Shown: one piece after another, positions 54,957-62,786 of the stretch
Layout of the letters: the number at the start of each line of letters is the position of its first letter
Position numbering within the stretch: position 1 is the first letter of the stretch
Assembly (NCBI RefSeq): GCF_002846335.1
Contig: NZ_PJMQ01000001.1
Location: 5,828,001-5,892,000 of the forward strand
DNA from: Janthinobacterium sp. 61
GTDB taxonomy: Bacteria > Pseudomonadota > Gammaproteobacteria > Burkholderiales > Burkholderiaceae_D
Reading direction: 5' to 3'
Length of the DNA stretch: 64,000 nucleotides
The notes under the pieces: model-generated
Databases searched by the model: none
What the model saw: the letters and a program-made list of their open reading frames with translations, nothing else
What the model was told of the DNA's origin: nothing
Translations under genes and position numbers: made by a program

Positions 54957-54976
54957 CCCGATTCCTCAAAGTTGAT

Positions 54977-55438
54977 TCAATTTACCGCTTCAATCGTTGC
55001 CTGCTTTCCTTGCTGAATAATCTTCACCGTCTGACCAATCCTGAAACCCACATCACTGGTCGTGATCGGCACTACCGCACCGTCAGGCATCCTTACCTGC
55101 AAATCCATGACGGATCTCAGCTCTTCCCTTTTTCCAACCTGACTCCCGGCCGCAGCACCAGCGAGAGCACCCAAAACCGTCATGGCTTTCTTGCCATTGC
55201 CCTTGCCAAACTGATTGCCCAACACACCACCGGCCAAACCACCGACTACAGCGCCAGTCGGGTTTGCATGCTGCTCCAACACTTGGCGAGGCTGTGCCGC
55301 AACGACCTGGCCGTAGATCACCAATGGCGGTTCTCCACGAACTGCTGCACAGCCTGTCAACACCAACACCATGACCAGCAAGCCATTCCTTGCGGCGCCA
55401 ATACATTTGCCTCCATACCCTTGGTGCAGCTTCTTCAT
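54977..55438 (-). CDS. Glycine-zipper outer-membrane lipoprotein (SlyB/Rcp-like)
   Basis: A 153-residue lipoprotein: signal with lipobox LVLTGCAA, glycine-zipper 2TM segment (GAVVGGLAGGVLGNQFGKGN, VLGALAGAAAGSQVGK) and a C-terminal beta part (LQVRMPDGAVVPITTSDVGF). SlyB-like proteins stabilise the outer membrane. Start at 55438 (MKKLHQGYGG) because it gives a normal lipoprotein signal; a frame to 55498 exists. An element-borne envelope protein next to surface-related genes. Confidence 0.85.
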   Translation of the reverse strand: MKKLHQGYGGKCIGAARNGLLVMVLVLTGCAAVRGEPPLVIYGQVVAAQPRQVLEQHANPTGAVVGGLAGGVLGNQFGKGNGKKAMTVLGALAGAAAGSQVGKREELRSVMDLQVRMPDGAVVPITTSDVGFRIGQTVKIIQQGKQATIEAVN

Positions 55439-55618
55439 AATTCCCCGTGCAGTTATCGTTCGTCGAAATACCTTGCCAACCGGCCAAGGCATTATCAACT
55501 CAGAACTTAAACCAAATATTCAGAATTGATATCCAACTTTAACGTACGTTCTTCTTTTTCGGGCTGAGAATTTACCACCATAGAACGAAATAAACGAAGA
55601 AGATCTAAACGGCGAGGA

Positions 55619-56191
55619 TCACCACTTGGGTTTAACACCTCTAGACGTTTCACCTTCGTCAAAAAAATCTTTTCTCAGAGCTAAAATTCTGTTCTCTACA
55701 ACTTTCACTGACTTGCCGTAATAACCACTAACATAGGCAAGCTTCCTGGAGTCAAACGGCTTCGGTAGGAAGTCTTGGTCTGGAATCTTGATCCCATGCC
55801 GGTACCACTCCGTTACGCCGTCAGAACCTTCCACAGCCGGTCCCTTCATACGATGCAGCTTTCCCTCTTGGTACCAAGCCTTCGCTCCACTGCCAGCTTC
55901 TACGGCTGGCCCGTCAACACGGTGTAACTGACCGTCCTTATACCAAGAGCAACTACCGTCTGCATTGACGACTGCAGGACCGCCGATACGGTGTCTAAGC
56001 CCACCAACCCACCATTCCTTGGCACCATCTCCCCATATGACTGCTGGACCATCTTCTCTGTGCAACTCCCCTTGGTGATACCAGGATTTTGAACCATCAC
56101 TCTCTATACACGCAGGGGCATCTTCTCTATGCAGTTGATCATTAAAATACCAAAGTTCCAAGCCATCTTCTTCATATCGTCCATTCTTCAA
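55619..56191 (-). CDS. MORN-variant/YwqK-like repeat protein C
   Basis: A 190-residue protein with six tandem units, the most regular of the four paralogues: LWYFNDQLHREDAPACIESD, SWYHQGELHREDGPAVIWGD, EWWVGGLRHRIGGPAVVNAD, SWYKDGQLHRVDGPAVEAGS, AWYQEGKLHRMKGPAVEGSD, EWYRHGIKIPDQDF. A short helical C terminus with LAYVSGYYGKSVKVVENRIL follows. Encoded alone. Function unknown. Confidence 0.78.
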   Translation of the reverse strand: MKNGRYEEDGLELWYFNDQLHREDAPACIESDGSKSWYHQGELHREDGPAVIWGDGAKEWWVGGLRHRIGGPAVVNADGSCSWYKDGQLHRVDGPAVEAGSGAKAWYQEGKLHRMKGPAVEGSDGVTEWYRHGIKIPDQDFLPKPFDSRKLAYVSGYYGKSVKVVENRILALRKDFFDEGETSRGVKPKW

Positions 56192-56327
56192 AGGGGAATC
56201 TCCTAATTTACCCCTAGAACGAGACTAGCGTATTGCAAGCAAATATCAATAGAAATCCAGTATCGACTTTAGCGAGATTTTGAAGTTACACACGCAAGAT
56301 TTTACTCTTCAGCCAAGCAATAAAAAA

Positions 56328-56346
56328 AGCACCTTCCTGGCGCTTT
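56328..56346 (-). terminator. Terminator of the GHKL-nuclease gene (minus strand)
   Basis: Minus-strand AAAAAGCGCC...GGTGCTTTTTTT, a diverged copy of the common terminator, 130 bases after the stop at 56473. Confidence 0.75.
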
Positions 56347-56372
56347 TTATCTTAACATTCCACCGCTACACC

Positions 56373-56396
56373 AGTAAAAATCATATGAATTTAACT
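56373..56396. promoter_or_regulatory. Orphan copy of the element operator
   Basis: AGTAAAAATCAT mirrored by ATGAATTTAACT, 22 of 24 bases as in the copies at 51628 and 63503. On the plus strand it is followed by GGGAGAGGG and a five-codon frame GTG-AGC-AAA-AAG-TAG, as if a regulator or its start had been lost. Confidence 0.65.
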
Positions 56397-56472
56397 AAAA
56401 AGAGGTAATTAGGGAGAGGGTAGCGTGAGCAAAAAGTAGTGAAAAATCCTCACTAATACCTGCTACCCCAGC

Positions 56473-58308
56473 CTACTTAGCAACGTCAAACCTCAGCACC
56501 TCTTCAAACACCTTGTTTCTGGCCTTCGCATCTTTGATCAATGCGCTAGCTGGCATGACATACAGGTGAAGAGGTATCTCACTATTCAAACCAATCGAGA
56601 AATCGTTATAAACGACTCTATCATTCAAAGAAAAGACATCCTTGAATCCAGTTTGCTTCATATCCCTGTAGAACGCATCATCAATTTCTACCACTGAGAA
56701 AGCAAAAACCTCACGCACTGTTCCTATCTTTTCGGCAAGCTCACTGGCATAAAGCCTACATTGCATTAAGGCTTTATTATTTTCAAAAATGTCGGCCCCA
56801 GGTTTTTTAAATTCAATGATCACAAGCTTATTAGGATGGTTTTCGCTGTCTTTTGAGAAAAATACTGCGACATCCGGGCGACGCTGTTGTTTGACTTCTA
56901 CCGAGTGTCCAACATCCTCAATGATCTTCGCCAGCGTTTCTTCGCTGTAGATGTTGGAATAGGACAAAAATTTATCATCCACCAGCCAAACATTGTTCTC
57001 TCTAATCTCACTGCCGTCTGTGCGCTTTGGAAGGATAGCGTTATGTAATGCATCTTCAGCACTAGTAGGGGGCATACGAGCAAGCGAGTCAATCACTAAT
57101 GCTCTATGAACAATGAAACGAGCCAAGTCCTCACTGGCAAGGTGCGACACATCATCTAACGACACAGGCCGTCCACTTTCCAACGCATCAATAAGCTGGT
57201 CTTCTTTCCTGGCTTGTTGAGCTCTGTAAGTCTTGACGACCTCATCAGCATCAAGCAACGCAGCATTGCCTCCAAGTGAATCTAATTTTATAAATGGATA
57301 GTATTTCTTGAGTTTTTCAATATTATCAATCTTAAATTTATCAATATCTCCTTCAGCAGATTCATTAATCATCTTCATGCATTCCTCGTGAATACGAGGC
57401 GTCAGTTTTTCCCGACTAATGGGAGACACCATATCTGTATCCTCATCCGTCTTAGGAAGTTCAAGGCGTTGACGCTCAATATTTGAACGATGATTAAAGT
57501 AGTCGGAAGTGACAAAAATCAGATGGCGGCAAATGTCAAAGCGTTTGCTAATTACATACTCTTCAATACACAACTGGTCAGCGCAGAGCATGGCAACAAT
57601 ACCCTTGCGAGGCGCATCATCCCTAAACAGGTAACATTTGAACTTCTCACCTTCGACGTCAAATTCGTTCTCAAGCTCAGCCTCAATTGAGTCACCAGAA
57701 AAAACATATACCTCGTCAAAAGGTTGGCGTGAATTATGTGTAAATCTAAGACTAATGGTATGACCAGCTTGGTGTTTTAAGAACAAGATCAAGCGTAAAT
57801 CGTCGCATATTGAGTTAACTAATTTCGTTACTTGCGTGTTGATCTTATCCTTTAAGTCCATGAGCATGATGCTTGTACTTCGTGCACCACCCTTTGGTGA
57901 CTTTTTCACGTCATCCAGTTTGAACTCCGGCGTATATGGGAACTCTACAAGTTCGTGCTCGAGCTGACTTCTTATTTGGACAGTTTTGGCGTATTTAAGA
58001 AAAGCAAGACGGCCAACGCCTTTGCCGCCAATGTTGTCCTTATGGCTGGTACAAATTTCGTCAAAAAAGTTCAGGTTCTCACTGGTAAAACCTACACCGT
58101 CATCAATGATAGTGATCGCCTCCAGACTACGGCGTTCTTCACTACCAGGTGAAAGTTCTTGTTGCCGCTCTGAGAAATGAAGATCAACAGAAATGTTGTT
58201 GCTTTCAGCATGAATGGCATTGGTCAGTGCTTCACGAATCACGTCACGTGCACTAACCCCACCTCGGTAGTGTTCAGCGATAAATTTTCTTAAGTTAATT
58301 CGTGCCAC
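56473..58308 (-). CDS. GHKL ATPase fused to a PD-(D/E)XK-like domain
   Basis: A 611-residue protein. The N-terminal domain is GHKL/Hsp90-type: N box REALTNAIHAESNN (25 on), DDGVGF (69-74, motif I) and GGKGVGRLAF (94-103, lid). The middle is about 270 residues of unknown fold. Near the C terminus RRPDVAVFF (Asp 479) and KLVIIEFKKPG (Glu 499, Lys 501) form a D...ExK arrangement. The combination suggests an ATP-gated nuclease and a one-gene defence candidate. It starts at ATG 58308. MORC/MutL-like repair proteins are an alternative view. Confidence 0.75.
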   Translation of the reverse strand: MARINLRKFIAEHYRGGVSARDVIREALTNAIHAESNNISVDLHFSERQQELSPGSEERRSLEAITIIDDGVGFTSENLNFFDEICTSHKDNIGGKGVGRLAFLKYAKTVQIRSQLEHELVEFPYTPEFKLDDVKKSPKGGARSTSIMLMDLKDKINTQVTKLVNSICDDLRLILFLKHQAGHTISLRFTHNSRQPFDEVYVFSGDSIEAELENEFDVEGEKFKCYLFRDDAPRKGIVAMLCADQLCIEEYVISKRFDICRHLIFVTSDYFNHRSNIERQRLELPKTDEDTDMVSPISREKLTPRIHEECMKMINESAEGDIDKFKIDNIEKLKKYYPFIKLDSLGGNAALLDADEVVKTYRAQQARKEDQLIDALESGRPVSLDDVSHLASEDLARFIVHRALVIDSLARMPPTSAEDALHNAILPKRTDGSEIRENNVWLVDDKFLSYSNIYSEETLAKIIEDVGHSVEVKQQRRPDVAVFFSKDSENHPNKLVIIEFKKPGADIFENNKALMQCRLYASELAEKIGTVREVFAFSVVEIDDAFYRDMKQTGFKDVFSLNDRVVYNDFSIGLNSEIPLHLYVMPASALIKDAKARNKVFEEVLRFDVAK

Positions 58309-58420
58309 TGTCTGCCCAATTCATCAGAGTTCGCAAGCAATGCCTGCCGTATAGGTTAGCTGAACTAGCGTCAGCTTTCACAGTTTAACTCAGGCCCACA
58401 TGGAGTAGCAATCTAAAAAA

Positions 58421-58436
58421 TAGCACCCGAAGGTGC
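58421..58436 (-). terminator. Terminator of the spore-coat-U gene (minus strand)
   Basis: Minus-strand GTGCACC-TTCG-GGTGCTA then TTTTTT, 20 bases after the stop. Confidence 0.85.
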
Positions 58437-58455
58437 ACTTGTTAAATTTATGGAA

Positions 58456-58950
58456 TCAATAAAAAACTGATACAATCAAATTATCACTATATGTATCTGG
58501 TTTTATATATTGACCTGAATTTACTTTTCCATAAATAGTATTGGTTTGTACTTCACCACTTCCTTTTCCACTCCAAATTGATCCACCATCTCCTGGTAGA
58601 CCATTCCCCCATAATGCCACTCTACCTTCGTCAACATAAAGGTTGTAGCTCAATTTGTCATTGTTCCCGGTAATTGTGCCAACCATTTCGCGTGATCTAA
58701 TCTCTCCAGAACTACCACTGCTAAGACCTAACTTATATTGAACAGACTTACTACATGTAAAACTGATGGTTCCTGTTGCATTTACGGCATCTGCTGAATT
58801 AATGGTTCCAAAATTCACATTTGTCGATGTTACAGAGCAACTTGAGTTCATTACTGCATTTGCTTGGAAGTTACTCGTCGTACTTCCAGCCATCGCAGTG
58901 CTAGAAGCAAAAGTAACAAGTAACGCTGCTAATATTTTTCCCTTTTTCAT
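58456..58950 (-). CDS. Spore coat U / Csu-type pilin domain protein
   Basis: A 164-residue exported protein: signal peptide (ILAALLVTFASSTAMA), then SCSVTSTNVNFGTI and ATGTISFTCSKSVQYKLGLS, the usual start of the SCPU domain with two Cys, and an end in LIVSVFY as in chaperone-usher subunits. Such proteins are normally exported by a dedicated chaperone and usher, but none is seen here. It may be an orphan surface subunit. Confidence 0.85.
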   Translation of the reverse strand: MKKGKILAALLVTFASSTAMAGSTTSNFQANAVMNSSCSVTSTNVNFGTINSADAVNATGTISFTCSKSVQYKLGLSSGSSGEIRSREMVGTITGNNDKLSYNLYVDEGRVALWGNGLPGDGGSIWSGKGSGEVQTNTIYGKVNSGQYIKPDTYSDNLIVSVFY

Positions 58951-59149
58951 TTATATTTATCCTTTTTTATAGTTATATTTTAATACTAACAATTGACATT
59001 CACAAGTCAACATAAAATTATTGCAAATTAAACACTAATTCATGCCGGCAACATAAAAGCCAAACCCCACTTGGCACAGCGCAAGGCAAATGCTGGCATT
59101 GCATACATTGCTATGTCCCATCCACAGCCTCAAAACCTTACTCACGGCT

Positions 59150-59225
59150 GATACGCCAGTGAGAGTGCTTCGCCACTCTTCTACACATGAGGTCCCTTGA
59201 GGGACCGGCGCAAGCCAAGGGTGCT
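59150..59225 (+). repeat. Two-hairpin motif with UNCG loop, copy 6
   Basis: AGAGTG-CTTCGC-CACTCT at 59162-59179, then GGTCCC-TTGA-GGGACC (59191-59206) and GGCGCAAGCCAAGGG. It shares its first stem with copy 1 and the second segment with copy 5. It lies in the 284-base gap between the SCPU gene and the coiled-coil gene, where no protein gene is seen. Confidence 0.7.
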
Positions 59226-59234
59226 TCTTGAAGG

Positions 59235-59573
59235 TTATTCACCTTCCTCATCATGCTCCGCACCCTCGTTTCCCTTGACCCTAGCCAACTGCCTTTTGAG
59301 CTTATCCCTCTCCTTTTTCATTGCATGGAAATCCTTAGCCAATTTTAAAACCTCTCGCTCAAGTGATTCTTTCTCATCGGCCCATTCTTTGGTTTGCCTC
59401 TCAAGCTTTATTTCGTTGCTTTTAGCTCTAAGCATAAACGTCAAAAAGGTAGTGTTGAAACTAAACTTACCTCCATCGTCTATGACTTCCAAAACGTTCA
59501 AAGGAAGATAATAATTCAGAGGCTTTTCCCCACATGCTTTTAAATATACCAACCTATCGTCAGGCTCACTCAT
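59235..59573 (-). CDS. Coiled-coil protein downstream of the RHH gene
   Basis: A 112-residue protein. The N-terminal part is compact (LVYLKACGEKPLNYYLPLNV) and the C-terminal 65 residues form a strongly charged coiled coil (WADEKESLEREVLKLAKDFH, KKERDKLKRQLARVKGN) with an acidic tail. Its start overlaps the end of the RHH gene by eight bases. The pair faces away from the iterons and may bind them together. Confidence 0.7.
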   Translation of the reverse strand: MSEPDDRLVYLKACGEKPLNYYLPLNVLEVIDDGGKFSFNTTFLTFMLRAKSNEIKLERQTKEWADEKESLEREVLKLAKDFHAMKKERDKLKRQLARVKGNEGAEHDEEGE

Positions 59574-59874
59574 CTTGATCGCCTCCACGATCTAAATTGT
59601 TGGAATCAAAGAGGCTGCTATCAACATCACCTGAATTCTTGACCACGTTCCTAAGACCTTCAAACTTCTCATGCTCTCTCTTATTCAATCCATCGAGAAA
59701 CCACTTCTGCTTCATCTGATACTCAATATCTTTATCAAGTAGCTCTTCAATTCTTTCTTCAAAACTCATCCCTTTAGTGGCATAAATATACTTTGCCTGC
59801 ATGTATGTCGCTCTGGAAATACGCGGACCTATCCGTACCGTACCCTTTACAGCTTTAATTATTTCTTTTGCCAT
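59566..59874 (-). CDS. Ribbon-helix-helix-like DNA-binding protein
   Basis: A 102-residue protein. The first 50 residues (GTVRIGPRISRATYMQAKYI, YATKGMSFEERIEELLDKDI) look like a strand plus two helices of an RHH/CopG-type domain. ATG 59874 gives MAKEIIKAVKG; an in-frame start at 59904 exists. It lies directly beside 67-bp iterons, the likely binding sites, and opposite the mobilization operon, so a partition or relaxosome role is likely. Confidence 0.65.
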   Translation of the reverse strand: MAKEIIKAVKGTVRIGPRISRATYMQAKYIYATKGMSFEERIEELLDKDIEYQMKQKWFLDGLNKREHEKFEGLRNVVKNSGDVDSSLFDSNNLDRGGDQDE

Positions 59875-60005
59875 GATTAATTCTCCTAATGGTTCCCAAA
59901 TCATTTAAGCGCAAGCTTTACTGAAGTCAACCCCAGTAACTCATCTTCTTTTTCTGGCACTGAGTCATAGCCGTCATGGATAAAAAATAAAATTACACAA
60001 TCAGT

Positions 60006-60273
60006 TCATGTCGCATAGACACATATATGTCGCATGGGATTTATCACAAATAGAAATAACTATTCATTGCGCTCATGTCTCATAGACACAAACATGTCGC
60101 ATGAAACTTAACGCACACAGAAATTACGACGCATTGGCCTCATGTCTCATAGACACAAGCATGTCTCATGAACGTGAAACCACATAGGAATTACAACACA
60201 TTGGCTTCATGTCGCGTGGAGTCATCCATGTCTCATGAACACGATTACACATAGAAATTATGACTCATCAACA
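60006..60273. repeat. Four exact-period 67-bp iterons
   Basis: Units start at 60006, 60073, 60140 and 60207, each exactly 67 bases. The core reads TCATGTCTCATAGACACA followed by a second CATGTCKCATG; TGTCT-cat-AGACA is a small inverted repeat. The second half of each unit keeps CACATAGAAATTA and CATTGGC-like blocks. A degenerate fifth half unit follows to about 60340. The array sits between the RHH operon and the mob operon, a place for oriT, oriV or a centromere. Confidence 0.88.
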
Positions 60274-60337
60274 TTAACTTCCATATAAATTATGACTCAT
60301 TAATATTACTTCCATGCAAATTCTTATACATGAAATA

Positions 60338-60389
60338 TTTACTCATGAGACGTGAGTAAATTTGACATCCAAAATCGTTACGCTAATCT
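60338..60389 (+). promoter_or_regulatory. Operator and promoter of the mobilization operon
   Basis: TTTACTCA (60338-60345) and TGAGTAAA (60353-60360) are perfect inverted arms. Directly after them come TTGACA (60362-60367) and TAATCT (60384-60389), 16 bases apart. The start codon of mobC is 180 bases downstream, so the leader is long and may contain oriT. Confidence 0.72.
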
Positions 60390-60569
60390 TTAAAGGAGGG
60401 TCGTTACTCCTACCCCCTACAAACAGGAAAAAACAAAGAAATTTAGTTAAAGCAAGGTCAATCAATCCTACGTTACCCATTTCATGGCTACTTTAGGTTG
60501 AATATTGTGGGTTTCACCCACACCCGCTGCTGCCGCGAGGCTCGAAAAATTAACAATAAGGATCGTTAA

Positions 60570-60986
60570 ATGAAGTATAAAAAAAAGAATATTGACCCTA
60601 AAGTCAAACAACGCTCAGGACAAACCGGCGTCGAAGCCAATAAATCAAAACGAACTAAGCGTTTTGAAATCAGATTCACACCTGAAGAGTGGGCCGCTCT
60701 TCAAGAAAGAGCAATCGAAGCAGGAGCTTCTTCTACCGCCATCCATGCTCGCGCCTTGCTTCTACCAAGTAATCACCAGGCTAACAATGAGACAAAGGTA
60801 GAACATAAGCTTCGTATTCAGCTTCTCGCTTCATTGGGAAAAATAGGTAGCAATATCAATCAGATTGCCCGTGCTCTCAATCGCATGAAGGTTTGGAACT
60901 CTACAACACAGGGAATGTTCGAAGAACTGACAAAAATTCAAGATGGCGTTTCCACCATAACAACAATATTTAAGGAACGAAAATGA
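60570..60986 (+). CDS. MobC-like relaxosome protein
   Basis: A 138-residue protein: RFEIRFTPEEWAALQERAIE is a ribbon-helix-helix start, and LASLGKIGSNINQIARALNR is the MobC family motif. MobC binds oriT and helps the relaxase open it. The start codon follows AAGGATCGTTAA. Its stop overlaps the next gene by four bases (ATGA). Confidence 0.88.
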   Translation: MKYKKKNIDPKVKQRSGQTGVEANKSKRTKRFEIRFTPEEWAALQERAIEAGASSTAIHARALLLPSNHQANNETKVEHKLRIQLLASLGKIGSNINQIARALNRMKVWNSTTQGMFEELTKIQDGVSTITTIFKERK

Positions 60987-61420
60987 AGAACGGAAGATAT
61001 GAAAATGTTGAAGCGGTCTACTGGTATTTGAATAACCAACTACACCGTGAAGATGGTCCAGCTATTGAACGTCTGAGTGGCACCAAGGAGTGGTATCTGA
61101 ACGGCCAGAGACATCGTGAAAATGGCCCTGCTGTTGAATCAGCGAACGGCACCAAGGAGTGGTGGTTTAACGGTCAGCGACATAGAGAAGATGGACCTGC
61201 CGTTGAAGCTTTAGATAAATCCAAGCATTGGTATCAGCATGGAAAAAGACATCGTGAAGACGGCCCAGCCTTTGAATGGTTCCATGCCAAAAAATACTTC
61301 TTAAACGACCAAGAACTCACAGAAGAAGAATTCAACCAGTGGCTCATGAAGAAAAAACTCAATGAAAAACTTCATGCCACCTTTGAACCAAAATCTAAAG
61401 AGAAGAAGAAAAAGATATGA
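60983..61420 (+). CDS. MORN-variant/YwqK-like repeat protein D in the mob operon
   Basis: A 145-residue protein with five units (YWYLNNQLHREDGPAIERLS, EWYLNGQRHRENGPAVESAN, EWWFNGQRHREDGPAVEALD, HWYQHGKRHREDGPAFEWFH, KYFLNDQELTEEEFNQW) and a Lys-rich tail. It is coupled on both sides by four-base ATGA overlaps to mobC and the relaxase, so all three are made together. The placement suggests a role in DNA transfer or in guarding against it. Confidence 0.8.
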   Translation: MKNGRYENVEAVYWYLNNQLHREDGPAIERLSGTKEWYLNGQRHRENGPAVESANGTKEWWFNGQRHREDGPAVEALDKSKHWYQHGKRHREDGPAFEWFHAKKYFLNDQELTEEEFNQWLMKKKLNEKLHATFEPKSKEKKKKI

Positions 61421-62751
61421 ATGTCACCATTTTTTCAACTGGCAAAGGAGGTTCTGAATCAGCCGTTAGATACCTACTCAGTGACACCGATCATGAAGGC
61501 AAGAAACGCTCTATCCTTCCTGAGATTATTTTTGGCGATCCACTTACCTTTGAAGACATAGCCAATGCTACCAACAGGCTGCACAAGTATACTTCGGGTG
61601 TCGTCGCCTTCCGCGATAACGAATCCGTGACACCTGAACAGATCAACACAGTCATTGAAACCTTCCGTTCGACCTTCATGCCTGGTCTGAAGGTGGATGA
61701 GAACTTTGCAGACTTCTGGGTGGCCCACAGGGACAAGGGCAATCTTGAGCTTCACTTCCTGGTTGCCAACACGGAACTGACCACCGGCCAGCAGCTCAAC
61801 ATTCATCCACCTGGTGAGAAAAACATAGCTTTTTTCAATGCATTCTCTGCCGTCATGAACGACAGCTTGGGCTTCGCCCAGGTTGTGGCCGATCCTCTCA
61901 AAATCTCTCTTAAGCCTTTTGAGGCCAAGTCTCCAAACGGCAAGAAGGATAAGAAGGCTAAGAACGACTTCGCCAAGGTCCTCCACTCAGAAATCACCAA
62001 TGGCTTTGTCAGCAATCGCAACCAACTCATTGGCTTCATAAAGCGTAACGGTGTGAACGTGGACAAGGTAGGCACCGACTTCATAACCGTGCGACTACCT
62101 GGCGCACAGAAAAACACCCGCTTGAAGGGGCCACTGTTTGCCAAGGACAGCGATTATGCAGCAATCGTTGCCGATCATCACCAAGCCAAGATCCCGAGGT
62201 TTCTGTCCCCTTCTGAAGCCCAAGAACAGAAGGACAAGCTCGTAGCAGGAATCGAGGCCAGAACAGCTTTCAATCAGCGTCGCTACCTCACTCCCAAACC
62301 TGGTGCGAATCGCAATAGAGCCACTGCCAAGAGCTCGCAACCACGTCCTGATACCAAGGACAAGCAAGTCAAGGAACATCAACCTGGCAAGGACAGCGCC
62401 GGCACTTTGGACAAGCACCTAGTCACATTGAAGGAACAAGCAGATCCTGCCACGACTGGTCCGCAGGCGAACCTTCCACACCGAGTAGCACGCCGCAACG
62501 ACGATAAGGAGCAGGCCAGCACGTTACCTTCAGTCATGGGTTCGGCTCTTGGTGGATTGGAAGCGCAGATAGGCAGCATGTCCATGCAGTACCACAGCCT
62601 GCTTCTTATGCTGGCAAGCGCAAAGGGGCCAAGAGCTTTCAAGCTCAAGTCCCAGATTATGATCATAGAACAAAAACTGGCAGCATTAAATCTTGAGCTT
62701 GAGAAAAAGAAATTACAACTCATCATAGATCCACAAGTCAAGCCAATATAA
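61417..62751 (+). CDS. Relaxase (MOB-P-like)
   Basis: A 444-residue relaxase. The N terminus (TIFSTGKGGSESAVRYLLSD) holds a candidate catalytic Tyr 19; the metal-binding motif is AHRDKGNLELHFLVANTEL with His 104, Asp 106 and His 113, then LNIHPPG. The C-terminal third is basic and disordered (KSSQPRPDTKDKQVKEHQPG) before a last helix. It nicks oriT and pilots the strand into the recipient. No coupling protein is seen. Its family assignment (P rather than V) is by motif only. Confidence 0.85.
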   Translation: MNVTIFSTGKGGSESAVRYLLSDTDHEGKKRSILPEIIFGDPLTFEDIANATNRLHKYTSGVVAFRDNESVTPEQINTVIETFRSTFMPGLKVDENFADFWVAHRDKGNLELHFLVANTELTTGQQLNIHPPGEKNIAFFNAFSAVMNDSLGFAQVVADPLKISLKPFEAKSPNGKKDKKAKNDFAKVLHSEITNGFVSNRNQLIGFIKRNGVNVDKVGTDFITVRLPGAQKNTRLKGPLFAKDSDYAAIVADHHQAKIPRFLSPSEAQEQKDKLVAGIEARTAFNQRRYLTPKPGANRNRATAKSSQPRPDTKDKQVKEHQPGKDSAGTLDKHLVTLKEQADPATTGPQANLPHRVARRNDDKEQASTLPSVMGSALGGLEAQIGSMSMQYHSLLLMLASAKGPRAFKLKSQIMIIEQKLAALNLELEKKKLQLIIDPQVKPI

Positions 62752-62753
62752 AA

Positions 62754-62776
62754 AAGCACCAAAAGGTGCTTTTTTA
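62754..62776. terminator. Bidirectional terminator after the relaxase
   Basis: AGCACC-AAAA-GGTGCT with A-run and T-run. It also serves the convergent secreted-protein gene, which ends at 62787. Confidence 0.92.
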
Positions 62777-62786
62777 ATCAATCAGT

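Noticed and set aside
59235..59874. Toxin-antitoxin pair
   Set aside because: An RHH protein with a coiled-coil partner beside iterons fits DNA segregation or relaxosome better; no toxin motif is seen.
60006..60340. CRISPR-like repeat array
   Set aside because: Units are 67 bp with the whole unit conserved; there are no unique spacers and no cas genes.
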